A stretch of 45,564 nt of DNA, from contig DASYRM010000115.1 in the NCBI GenBank assembly GCA_036004405.1, positions 1-45,564 of the forward strand, written 5' to 3'. Each line of letters opens with the position of its first letter. Position 1 is the stretch's first letter. A program made the translations under genes and the position numbers. The notes under the pieces are model-generated. The model was not told the origin of the DNA. It was given only the letters and a program-made list of their open reading frames with translations, and made no database searches. Source of the stretch: DASYRM01 sp036004405 (lineage in GTDB: Bacteria; Acidobacteriota; Vicinamibacteria; Vicinamibacterales; UBA2999). Positions 23,469 to 31,238 of the stretch are shown piece after piece.

Positions 23469-24491
23469 ATGACACACCCACTCGAAGGAAGAGTCGCCGT
23501 TGTCGCGGGCGCCACGCGCGGCGCGGGGCGCGGCATCGCGCGGATGCTTGGCGAAGCCGGCGCCACCGTCTACTGCTCGGGGCGCAGCGTAGCCGGACGT
23601 CCCGCCACCGGCACGCGGCCTGAAACCATCGAGCAGACCGCCGAGATGGTGACGGCGGCCGGCGGCCGCGGCATTGCCGTGCAAACCGATCACACGCAGG
23701 CCGACCAGGTGGAGCGCCTGTTCACGCGCGTCAAACAGGAGGCGGGCCGGCTCGACATCCTGGTCAACGACATCTGGGGCGGTGACGACCTCACCGAGTG
23801 GGGCACGCCGTTCTGGAAGCTCGATCCGGTGAAGGGCTTCGCGATCCTCGAGAGCGCCATCAAGACGCACATCCTCACCAGCCGCTACGGCGTGCCGCTG
23901 ATGGTCGAGCAGAAGTCGGGCCTGGTGGTAGAGATCACCGACGGCGATCACAGCGGCTACCGCGGCGTCCTGTATTACGACCTCGCGAAGATGGCCGCCA
24001 GCCGCCTCGCCTACGACATGGCCGAAGAGCTCGCGAGCAAGGGCGTCACAGCGCTGGCGGTCACGCCGGGGTTTCTGCGCTCGGAGGCGATGCTGGAGCG
24101 CTTCGGCGTCACCGAGGCCAACTGGCGCGAGGCCAAGGTGCAGGGCTTCGAGGCGTCGGAGACGCCCTGCTTCGTCGGCCGTGCGGTGGCGGCGCTCGCC
24201 GCCGACCCGAACGTGCACCGCAAAGCGGGCGGGGCCTACGCGAGCTGGACGCTGTCGGACGAATACGGCTTCATCGACATCGACGGCGGCCGCCCGCACT
24301 GGGGCCGCTTCTTGTTGCAGACGACCAACGGGATCCTGGACCGCGGCGGCCCCGCCGACCCGGACGAGCGGTTCTGGATGACGGCGGTATACGGCCAGTT
24401 CAAGCGCGACCCCCGCTATACCGACATCAAGGCGCGCATCGACGCCGTGATGGGCCCGCCGTCGAGCGACTACGATCCGCGCGCTTCGTAG
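23469..24491 (+). CDS. SDR-family NAD(P)-dependent oxidoreductase
   Basis: The 340-residue protein has the short-chain dehydrogenase Rossmann start VAVVAGATRGAGRGIARMLGEAGA (G-x3-G-x-G), the NDIWGG segment typical of the DHRS1-like group, and the active-site Y-x3-K in LYYDLAKMAASRLAYDM. At the place of the catalytic Ser, 13 residues before the Tyr, there is Thr (EITDGDH), so catalysis may be altered. It has about 80 extra C-terminal residues beyond the usual 250. The stop codon TAG is the first three bases of a GTAGAGGCG-type repeat. Substrate unknown. Confidence 0.85.
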   Translation: MTHPLEGRVAVVAGATRGAGRGIARMLGEAGATVYCSGRSVAGRPATGTRPETIEQTAEMVTAAGGRGIAVQTDHTQADQVERLFTRVKQEAGRLDILVNDIWGGDDLTEWGTPFWKLDPVKGFAILESAIKTHILTSRYGVPLMVEQKSGLVVEITDGDHSGYRGVLYYDLAKMAASRLAYDMAEELASKGVTALAVTPGFLRSEAMLERFGVTEANWREAKVQGFEASETPCFVGRAVAALAADPNVHRKAGGAYASWTLSDEYGFIDIDGGRPHWGRFLLQTTNGILDRGGPADPDERFWMTAVYGQFKRDPRYTDIKARIDAVMGPPSSDYDPRAS

Positions 24492-24631
24492 AGGCGAGGC
24501 GGGACGGGCCGCCTGAAGGCGGCCCCTACGACGACCGGACGGGCCGCCTGAAGGCGGCCCCTACGACGACCGGACGGGCCGCCTGAAGGCGGCCCCTACG
24601 ACCGGACGGGCCGCCTGAAGGCGGCCCCTAC
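24488..24631. repeat. GTAGAGGCG leader plus four tandem 35-bp hairpin units
   Basis: GTAGAGGCG (24488-24496) is followed by four near-identical units starting GGACGGGCCGCCTGAAGGCG: 24502-24536, 24537-24571, 24572-24603 (three bases shorter) and 24604-24631. Each holds the palindrome GGGCCGCCT-GA-AGGCGGCCC. The first bases give the SDR gene its TAG stop and the last unit gives the convergent secreted-protein gene its TAG stop. It fills the whole gap between these genes and probably forms a bidirectional terminator. Confidence 0.92.
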
Positions 24632-24990
24632 TTCGCTTTCGTGACGGTGAACTCGAACGGCATGCCCATGAAGTCGCCGACGAAGGCGATCTTGTCGGCC
24701 GACGCCGTGCCGACGTAGTTCAACGTGATGGCCATGCCACCGAAGTCGAGGTCGACGCTGAACGAGACCTTGTTGCCCTCGACCTTGCCGCTCTTGATCG
24801 GAACCCCCGCGCCGTCGGGCCCGAGCGACGTGCCGGTCAGCATGGCGCCGTCGGTCTTGAACGTGAAGCCGACCGGAATGGCGCCCATCGGCGTGTCGAC
24901 CATGCCCTCCCACTTGCCGTCGGCGTCGTGGGCGAACGCCGGCGCGGCCAGCAGCAGGAGTCCCAGTGCCAGTGCGAGTACCTGTTTCAT
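24628..24990 (-). CDS. Small secreted beta-barrel-like protein of unknown function
   Basis: The product has 120 residues with a signal peptide (MKQVLALALGLLLLAAPAFA). The mature part is a run of short strands with G-K-W-E-G, PVGFTFKTDGAMLTGT, GKVEGNKVSFSVDLDFGGMAITLNYVG and FEFTVTKAK, a calycin/lipocalin-like pattern common in small acidobacterial secreted proteins. No function is known to me. The stop lies in the last unit of the tandem repeat. ATG at 24990, after GGAGCAC. Confidence 0.75.
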   Translation of the reverse strand: MKQVLALALGLLLLAAPAFAHDADGKWEGMVDTPMGAIPVGFTFKTDGAMLTGTSLGPDGAGVPIKSGKVEGNKVSFSVDLDFGGMAITLNYVGTASADKIAFVGDFMGMPFEFTVTKAK

Positions 24991-25020
24991 ACTAGTGCTC
25001 CTCGAGAATCTACCCTTCAG

Positions 25021-25497
25021 TTAGAAGTCGTCGTCACCTGGTGGCACCAGGACACGCGAGAGCATACGCGTGACCGCGACGAGTTGTTCCCGCTCAGGCG
25101 CCGTGAGCCCCGACAGGCTTTGGCCCACGAGCTTCTGGTTGCGCTTCTTGATGTCGTTGAGGACGCGGCGTCCCTCGGCGGTGAGGCGGACCATCGTCTG
25201 CCGGCGGTCGTGCTTGTCCACCCAGCGCTCGAGCCAGCCGCGCCGAACCAGCATGTCCACCGACTTCGAAATCGTCGGCAGGCTGACGAACTGGTGCCGG
25301 GCCAGCGAGCTCATGCTGCAGGGCCCCATCGCCACCTTCATCAGCGCGCCCATCTGGGTGGGCGCCAGCGCGTCGGGCGAGCGCCGCATGTCGGCGGCCA
25401 CGGTGCGCATCACCAGCATCACCACGAAGAGCAGCTCGTGCGCCGCCGTGCCGGCGTCGACACCGCCGCTTCCGGCCTCCTTGCGTACGCCCGCCAT
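25021..25497 (-). CDS. MarR-family transcriptional regulator
   Basis: The 158-residue protein has the MarR winged helix: LAPTQMGALMKVAMGPCSMSSLARHQFVSLPTISKSVDMLVRRGWLERWVDKHDRRQTMVRLTAEGRRVL, with the wing D-x-R-D-R-R-Q-type motif (here DKHDRRQT), and a C-terminal dimer helix. It is divergent from the ABC exporter genes with a 111-bp shared gap holding a tandem 16-bp repeat. By analogy with such pairs it probably represses the exporter and itself and responds to a transported toxic compound. Confidence 0.88.
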   Translation of the reverse strand: MAGVRKEAGSGGVDAGTAAHELLFVVMLVMRTVAADMRRSPDALAPTQMGALMKVAMGPCSMSSLARHQFVSLPTISKSVDMLVRRGWLERWVDKHDRRQTMVRLTAEGRRVLNDIKKRNQKLVGQSLSGLTAPEREQLVAVTRMLSRVLVPPGDDDF

Positions 25498-25519
25498 CGT
25501 CCGGCGAGTCTACCACGAA

Positions 25520-25551
25520 CTGTTTGCACGGCTAACTATTTGCCTGACTAA
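25520..25551. promoter_or_regulatory. Tandem 16-bp direct repeat, probable MarR operator
   Basis: CTGTTTGCACGGCTAA (25520-25535) and CTATTTGCCTGACTAA (25536-25551) agree at 12 of 16 positions and abut without a spacer. They lie between the divergent MarR and ABC genes and overlap the -35 box of the exporter promoter, which is where a repressor would act. Confidence 0.6.
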
Positions 25552-25567
25552 GTAGCTCTGGTATCAT
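25540..25567 (+). promoter_or_regulatory. Likely promoter of the ABC exporter operon
   Basis: TTGCCT (25540-25545) and TATCAT (25562-25567), 16 bp apart, resemble -35 and -10 boxes. The -35 box is within the second copy of the 16-bp repeat. Transcription would start about 40 bases before the ATG at 25609. Confidence 0.5.
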
Positions 25568-25608
25568 CTGCCCTTCGCCCCGGCCGCCCACGGCGGCCGC
25601 ACACTGCC

Positions 25609-27357
25609 ATGCTGAAACTCGCGCGCTTCCTCGCTCCCCATCGCCGCCAGCTCGCCCTGGTGCTCGTCCTGGCCCTGGCGCAGTCGATGGCCAACCTGCT
25701 GCTGCCGCGCCTCACGTCGGACATCGTGGACCAGGGCATCATCAAGGGCGACCAGTTCCACATCCTCGAAATTGGCGGCCTCATGCTGCTGATCTCGCTG
25801 CTAGCCACCGCGGGCGCCATCGCCGGCAGCTTCGTCTCGGCCAAGGTGGCCACCGGCTTCGGGCGGGACCTGCGCGGCGCCATTTTCGCCCGCACCGAGC
25901 GGCTGTCGGTGCACCAGTTCGCGCGGTTCGGTGCCGCCTCGCTGGTCACCCGCACGACCAACGACACCACCCAGGTGCAGCAGATGATCATCATGATGCT
26001 CACCATGGTGATCGCGGCGCCGATGATGGCGATCGGCGGCGTCATCCTGGCGCTGTCGCAGGACACGCAGCTGGCGTGGGTGCTGGTGGCGGTCATGCCG
26101 GTGATGGCGGTGGTGTTCGCGCTGATCATGCGCGGCGCGGTGCCGCTGTCCACCGTCATGCAGGTCAAGATCGAGCGGCTCAACCTGGTGCTCGGCGAGG
26201 GGCTGAGCGGCGTGCGGGTCATTCGCGCCTTCGATCGCGGCGCGCGGCAACGCGAGCGGTTCGATCACGCCAATCTCGACCTGACCGACACAGCCATCTC
26301 GGTGAACCGCCTCATCGCCGTGCTGATGCCCGCGCTCATTCTGATGCTCAACTTCACCAGCGTGGCCATCATCTGGGTGGGAAGCCACCGCGTGGATGCC
26401 GGCGTGATGCAGGTGGGCGCCATGTTCTCGTCGCTGCAGTACGCGATGCAGATTCTGTTCTCCGTCTTCATGGTCACCGCGATGTTCGTGATGCTGCCGC
26501 GCGCCTCGGCGTCGGCGGCGCGCATCCATGAAGTGCTCGATCTCGAGCCGGAGATTACCGATCCGGCCGCGCACGCGGTCGAAACCGGCCTCGAGGTCCG
26601 CCTGCGCGCGGGAGCCGGTCACGTCGAGTTCCGCAACGTCACCTTCCAGTACCCGGGCGCAGAGGAGCCGGCGCTCACCGGCGTCTCGTTCACCGCCCAC
26701 CCCGGTGAGGTGACGGCGATCGTGGGCGGCACCGGCTCGGGCAAATCGACGCTTGCCGGATTGATCCCGCGGTTCTACGACGCCAACGACGGCGAGGTGC
26801 TGCTGGACGGCGTCGACGTGCGCGCCGTGCCCCAGGCCGCCCTGCGCGCGCGGATCGGGTTCGTGCCGCAGACCGCCGTCCTCTTCACGGGCAGCGTGGC
26901 CGAGAACATCCGCTACGGGCGCGAGGACGCGTCCGACGCGGAGGTGCGCCACGCCGCCACCGTAGCGCAGGCGCTCGACTTCATCGAGGCCATGCCGGAC
27001 CAGTTTGCGTCGCCGGTCTCGCAGGGCGGCACCAACCTGTCGGGCGGGCAGAAGCAGCGCGTGTCCATCGCCCGCGCCATCGTGCGCCGGCCAGACGTGT
27101 ACGTCTTCGACGACAGCTTTTCCGCCCTCGACTACACCACCGATGCCAAGCTGCGCGCCGCGCTGCGCGCCGAGACCTCCCGCGCCACCGTGTTCGTGGT
27201 GGCGCAGCGCATCAGCACCGTGATCAACGCCGACCGCATCGTCGTGCTCGACGACGGCCGGGTGGTGGGCATCGGCACGCACACCGAGCTGCTCAAGACC
27301 AGCGAGGTGTATCGCGAGATCGTGGCGTCACAGGTCTCGCTCGACGAGGTCGCATGA
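25609..27357 (+). CDS. ABC exporter half, subunit with degenerate ATPase site
   Basis: The 582-residue protein has six TM helices (about 15-300) and an ATPase domain with Walker A GGTGSGKST, Q-loop FVPQTAVLF, signature NLSGGQKQR and Walker B VYVFDDSFSALD. The catalytic Glu after Walker B is Asp (D-D), as in the degenerate subunit of heterodimeric exporters of the TM287/288 and BmrCD type. It overlaps the next gene by ATGA, so both halves are made together. The family exports drugs, lipids or peptides; MarR control suggests a toxic compound. Confidence 0.92.
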   Translation: MLKLARFLAPHRRQLALVLVLALAQSMANLLLPRLTSDIVDQGIIKGDQFHILEIGGLMLLISLLATAGAIAGSFVSAKVATGFGRDLRGAIFARTERLSVHQFARFGAASLVTRTTNDTTQVQQMIIMMLTMVIAAPMMAIGGVILALSQDTQLAWVLVAVMPVMAVVFALIMRGAVPLSTVMQVKIERLNLVLGEGLSGVRVIRAFDRGARQRERFDHANLDLTDTAISVNRLIAVLMPALILMLNFTSVAIIWVGSHRVDAGVMQVGAMFSSLQYAMQILFSVFMVTAMFVMLPRASASAARIHEVLDLEPEITDPAAHAVETGLEVRLRAGAGHVEFRNVTFQYPGAEEPALTGVSFTAHPGEVTAIVGGTGSGKSTLAGLIPRFYDANDGEVLLDGVDVRAVPQAALRARIGFVPQTAVLFTGSVAENIRYGREDASDAEVRHAATVAQALDFIEAMPDQFASPVSQGGTNLSGGQKQRVSIARAIVRRPDVYVFDDSFSALDYTTDAKLRAALRAETSRATVFVVAQRISTVINADRIVVLDDGRVVGIGTHTELLKTSEVYREIVASQVSLDEVA

Positions 27358-29252
27358 GCACACCGCCCCGCCCCCAGCCGTCCGGACCGCCGACCCCGCC
27401 GCGCCCGCCGGCGTCGATCTTCGGCCCGCCCCGTCCGATGGGCGGCCTCGGCGTCCCGGTACAAAAGGCCAAGAACTTCAAGGGCACGCTCAACCGGCTG
27501 CTCGGCTACCTGCGGCCGCACCGCGGCGCGCTGACGGTCGTGGTCGTCGCCGGCGCCATCGGCACCGTCTTCGGCGTCGTCGGGCCGAAGATCCTCGGGC
27601 TGGCGACGACGAAGATCTTCGAGGGCTACATGGCCAAGGCCGCGGGCCGGCCGGGTGCCGGCATCGACTTCGCGGGGATCGGCCGGCTGCTCTCGGGGCT
27701 GATCGCGCTGTACGTGGTGGCCAACGTCTTTCAGTACCTGATGCAGTACCTGATGGCGAACGTGGCCCAGCGGACGGTGTACACGCTGCGCCAGGAGGTC
27801 GAGGCCAAGTTCGATCGGCTGCCGCTCAAGTTCTTCGACACCCGCACCCGCGGCGAGGTCATGAGCCGCGCCGTCAACGATCTCGACAGCATCAGCGGCA
27901 CCCTGCAGCAGAATCTCACACAGCTGCTGACCTCGGTGCTGACGCTCGTCGGCGTCATCGTCATGATGCTGACCATCAGCTGGATCCTGACGGTCGGTAT
28001 CGTCCTGACGCTGCCGCTGAGCATCATCATCGTGGCGCGCATCGCCAAGCGCTCGCAGAAGTTCTTCATGCAGCAGCAGGCGGCGCTCGGCGCGCTCAAC
28101 GGTCACGTGGCCGAGATGTACGGCGGGCATACCATCGTCACCGCCTTCGGTCACGAGGAGCGCGCGATCGCCACCTTCGACACACTGAACGCCAAGTACT
28201 ACGACGGCGCCTGGCGGGCCCAGTTCGTGAGCGGCATCATCATGCCGACCATGATGTTCGTGGGCAATCTGGGCTTCGTCTTCGTGGCGGTCATCGGCGG
28301 CCTGCTGGTCACGCGCCAGTCGATCGCCATCGGCGACGTGCAGGCCTTCATCCAGTACGCCCGCCAGTTCTCGATGCCGATCATGCAGTTGAGCGGCATC
28401 GCCAACATGATCCAGCTCACCGTCGTCGCCGCCGAGCGCGTCTTCGAGCTGCTCGACGAAGCCGAAGAAGCACCCGATGCGCCAGGCGCGACGGTCATCG
28501 CCGAGCCGCGCGGCGCCGTCCAGTTCGACGCGGTGAGCTTCCGCTACAAGGAGGACGTGCCGCTCATCGAGGACTTGTCGCTCGAGGTCGCGCCCGGGCA
28601 GACCATCGCGATCGTGGGCCCGACCGGTGCCGGCAAGACGACGCTCGTCAACCTGCTGATGCGGTTCTACGACGTGGACGGCGGCAGCATCCGCGTGGAC
28701 GGCATCGACATCCGGCAGGTGAAGCGGGGGGCGCTGCGGCGCACCTTCGGCATGGTGCTGCAGGACACCTGGCTCTTCTCGGGCACCATCCGGGAGAACA
28801 TCGCCTACGGGCGCGAGGGCGCCAGCGAGGCCGCCATCGTCGAGGCCGCGAAGGCGGCGCAGGCGGACCACTTCATCCGCACGCTGCCCGAGAACTACGA
28901 CACTGCCATCAACGAGGAAGCGAGCAACCTGTCACAGGGGCAGAAGCAGCTGCTGACGATTGCCCGGGCGTTCCTGGCCGACCCCGCGGTGCTGATTCTC
29001 GACGAAGCGACGAGCAGCGTGGACACCCGCACCGAGGTGCTCATCCAGGAGTCGATGCACCGGCTGATGCACGGGCGCACCGCCTTCGTCATCGCCCATC
29101 GCCTGTCGACGATTCGCAACGCGGACGTGATTCTGATGATGGAGGGCGGGCGCATCGTCGAGCGCGGCTCGCATCACGACCTGCTGGCCGCCAAAGGACG
29201 CTACGCGGCGCTGTACGAGAGCCAGTTCGCCGGCCGCGCGGTTACGGTGTGA
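27354..29252 (+). CDS. ABC exporter half, subunit with canonical catalytic Glu
   Basis: The 632-residue partner has a Pro-rich N-terminal tail of ~40 residues, six TM helices and an ATPase domain with Walker A GPTGAGKTT, Walker B VLILDEATSSVD carrying the catalytic Glu, and a non-canonical signature NLSQGQKQL. The canonical Glu here and the altered signature fit the heterodimer model: this Walker B pairs with the normal LSGGQ of the partner, and its LSQGQ belongs to the degenerate site. The start ATG overlaps the previous stop. Confidence 0.93.
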   Translation: MSTPPRPQPSGPPTPPRPPASIFGPPRPMGGLGVPVQKAKNFKGTLNRLLGYLRPHRGALTVVVVAGAIGTVFGVVGPKILGLATTKIFEGYMAKAAGRPGAGIDFAGIGRLLSGLIALYVVANVFQYLMQYLMANVAQRTVYTLRQEVEAKFDRLPLKFFDTRTRGEVMSRAVNDLDSISGTLQQNLTQLLTSVLTLVGVIVMMLTISWILTVGIVLTLPLSIIIVARIAKRSQKFFMQQQAALGALNGHVAEMYGGHTIVTAFGHEERAIATFDTLNAKYYDGAWRAQFVSGIIMPTMMFVGNLGFVFVAVIGGLLVTRQSIAIGDVQAFIQYARQFSMPIMQLSGIANMIQLTVVAAERVFELLDEAEEAPDAPGATVIAEPRGAVQFDAVSFRYKEDVPLIEDLSLEVAPGQTIAIVGPTGAGKTTLVNLLMRFYDVDGGSIRVDGIDIRQVKRGALRRTFGMVLQDTWLFSGTIRENIAYGREGASEAAIVEAAKAAQADHFIRTLPENYDTAINEEASNLSQGQKQLLTIARAFLADPAVLILDEATSSVDTRTEVLIQESMHRLMHGRTAFVIAHRLSTIRNADVILMMEGGRIVERGSHHDLLAAKGRYAALYESQFAGRAVTV

Positions 29253-29259
29253 CGGGGCT

Positions 29260-31236
29260 TTAGACCCGCCCCCGCCCCGTGGGCCACACCACATCCGCGC
29301 GGGCGCTGACGAGCGGACTCTCCCGGCTGACGGCGGCGATGTAGCACTTTCCCGTCTTCAGATCCGCGAGCTCCGCCTCCAGCAGCGTCACCGTTCCGGA
29401 CACGCGTCCGTCGAGCCGTTTCGTCAGGATGTGCGCCACGCCGCCGTTGGGACGATTCGCCCGCCGATGGAGATACACGCCGGCGATCTGGGCGCGTCCG
29501 GATCCCGGGATCAACGTGTAGGAGAGCCGTCTCGCAGCCTCGTCGATCGCGAGACGCGCCGAGACGCGAAACGGACCCGCGGCGTCGACCTCGATGCGCA
29601 CGTCACCTGATGCGGCGACGACCGGCGCCGGATCCCGCCGCGACGGACGCGGAATCACTCTGGGGGCCGACGCCGGCGGGCGTCGGCGCCGCGTGGCCTG
29701 CTCGTACGAGAAGGCGAGCGCCAGCAGCACCGGCTCCGCGAACGGACGCGCGAGCAGCTCCACGCCCACCGGAAACCCGCTGTCGACGGTCCCGGCCGGC
29801 ACCGTGATGGCCGGACAGCCGCTCTGCGCCGAGAGCCCGGCGTTGCTCCCAAGCTGATTCCCGCCCACGAGCGGCGCGATGCGGCGCGTGGTCGGATACA
29901 CGAGCGCGTCGAGACGGTTGGCGTCCATCACCTCGACGACCGCGCGGCGCAGCGCCTCGCGCGCCGCCAGCCGCTGCTTGTAGTCGTCGCCGGCCGGATA
30001 GTCGTCGGGCAGCGCGTTGGCGCCTTCGATGAACCCCTGGAACTGCGCGGTGTGCAGCCCGGACTGCAGCAGCGCTTCGAGTGAGCCGACGGCAGCGGCC
30101 GGCGGTCGCTGCAGGTAGTCGCGCAGATCGAACTTCAGCTCCTGCGTCAGCAGGTTCGACGCCGTGAGCAGCGCGGCGAGGTTCGGCACCGTGACCTCGA
30201 TCGCGGTCGCGCCCCGGCCGACCATGTCGTCGACGGCGCGCCGCACCACCGTGGCCACCGGCTGATCCTCGGGCGCGGTGCCGAAGAATTCGGTCAGCAC
30301 GCCGATGCGCGCACCGCGCAGCGCCTCCTCCTGAAGCGACGAGGCGTACGACGCCGGCGTCTTGCCGGCGCCGGCCGCCGTCACCGGATCCGCGGGGTCG
30401 TGACCCACGGTCGCGTCGAGCACTGTCGCCACGTCGGCCACGTTTCGCGCCATCGGCCCGACCGAGTCCTGCGTGTGGCCGAACGGGATGACGCCACTTC
30501 GGCTCGACAGGCCGGCGGAAGGCCGCAGCCCCACGATCGCGTTGTGCGACGCGGGAATGCGGATCGACCCGCTGGTATCGGTGCCGATGGTGAACGCCGC
30601 GTAGTTGGCGGCCGCGGCCACGCCCGAGCCGCCGCTCGACCCGCCCGGCGCACGCGCGAGGTCATAGGGATCGAGCGTCTGTCCACCCAGCGAGCTCACG
30701 GTGGTCAGGCCGAGCGCCAGCTCGTGCAGGTTCACCTTGCCGAGAATGACGGCGCCGGCCTCGCGCAGCCGCCGCACCTGAAAAGCGTCGGCACGGGGCA
30801 CACGCCCCGACAACGCCAGGCAGCCGCCGGTCGTCGGCATGTCGGCGGTGTCGAGGTTGTCCTTGATGAGGACCGGGATGCCGTGGAGCGGTCCGCGCGT
30901 CCGGCCGCGACGCCGTTCGGCGTCGAGCGACGCGGCCACGGCTTCGGCCCGCGGGTTGAGCGCAATGACGGCGTTCAGGCGCGGGCCCGTCTGATCGAAC
31001 GCGGCGATTCGACGCAGATAGAAGCGCACCAGGTCCACGGCGGTGGTCGCGCCGGAGGTCATGTCGGCCTGCAGCTCGCGGATGCTCTTCTCGAACGCGT
31101 CGTAGCCGGCGGCGACCGCGCGCCGCGGCTCGGTGGCCGGTGCCGCCGACTCGTCCGCCGAAGCCTTGGCGGAGGCGGAGGCCACGAGCACCGCGCCGGC
31201 GGTCTGCAGGAACGTCCGTCGTGTCGATCGGCTCAT
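29260..31236 (-). CDS. Secreted amidase with C-terminal CHRD-like domain
   Basis: The 658-residue protein begins with a Tat-like signal (SRSTRRTFLQTAGAVLVASA) and then the amidase-signature fold (about 45-510): catalytic Lys in VLIKDNLDTADMPTTGG, the Ser-cisSer-Lys signature GGSSGGSGVAAAANYAAFTIGTD, and PAITVPAG. Residues about 545-658 are an added beta domain whose pattern (GVYLHRRANRPNGGVAHIL, VSGTVTLLEAELADLKTGKCYIAAVS) recalls CHRD domains, an unusual tail for an amidase. A palindromic repeat at 31154-31181 codes for ASASAKASADE just after the signal. It follows the M20 gene by 2 bp and is probably cotranscribed. Confidence 0.9.
   Translation of the reverse strand: MSRSTRRTFLQTAGAVLVASASAKASADESAAPATEPRRAVAAGYDAFEKSIRELQADMTSGATTAVDLVRFYLRRIAAFDQTGPRLNAVIALNPRAEAVAASLDAERRRGRTRGPLHGIPVLIKDNLDTADMPTTGGCLALSGRVPRADAFQVRRLREAGAVILGKVNLHELALGLTTVSSLGGQTLDPYDLARAPGGSSGGSGVAAAANYAAFTIGTDTSGSIRIPASHNAIVGLRPSAGLSSRSGVIPFGHTQDSVGPMARNVADVATVLDATVGHDPADPVTAAGAGKTPASYASSLQEEALRGARIGVLTEFFGTAPEDQPVATVVRRAVDDMVGRGATAIEVTVPNLAALLTASNLLTQELKFDLRDYLQRPPAAAVGSLEALLQSGLHTAQFQGFIEGANALPDDYPAGDDYKQRLAAREALRRAVVEVMDANRLDALVYPTTRRIAPLVGGNQLGSNAGLSAQSGCPAITVPAGTVDSGFPVGVELLARPFAEPVLLALAFSYEQATRRRRPPASAPRVIPRPSRRDPAPVVAASGDVRIEVDAAGPFRVSARLAIDEAARRLSYTLIPGSGRAQIAGVYLHRRANRPNGGVAHILTKRLDGRVSGTVTLLEAELADLKTGKCYIAAVSRESPLVSARADVVWPTGRGRV
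31154..31181. repeat. Second palindromic repeat family, copy in the amidase gene
   Basis: The 28-bp TCCGCCGAAGCCTTGGCGGA-type sequence agrees in 24 of 28 bases with the complement of the copy at 38960-38987. Its arms pair around CCTTGG. It encodes AKASAD-type peptide next to the signal-peptide cleavage region of the amidase. Confidence 0.6.
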
Positions 31237-31238
31237 CG

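Noticed and set aside
24502..24631. CRISPR-like array of four 35-bp repeats
   Set aside because: Units abut directly without unique spacers, each is a simple palindrome, and no cas genes are near.
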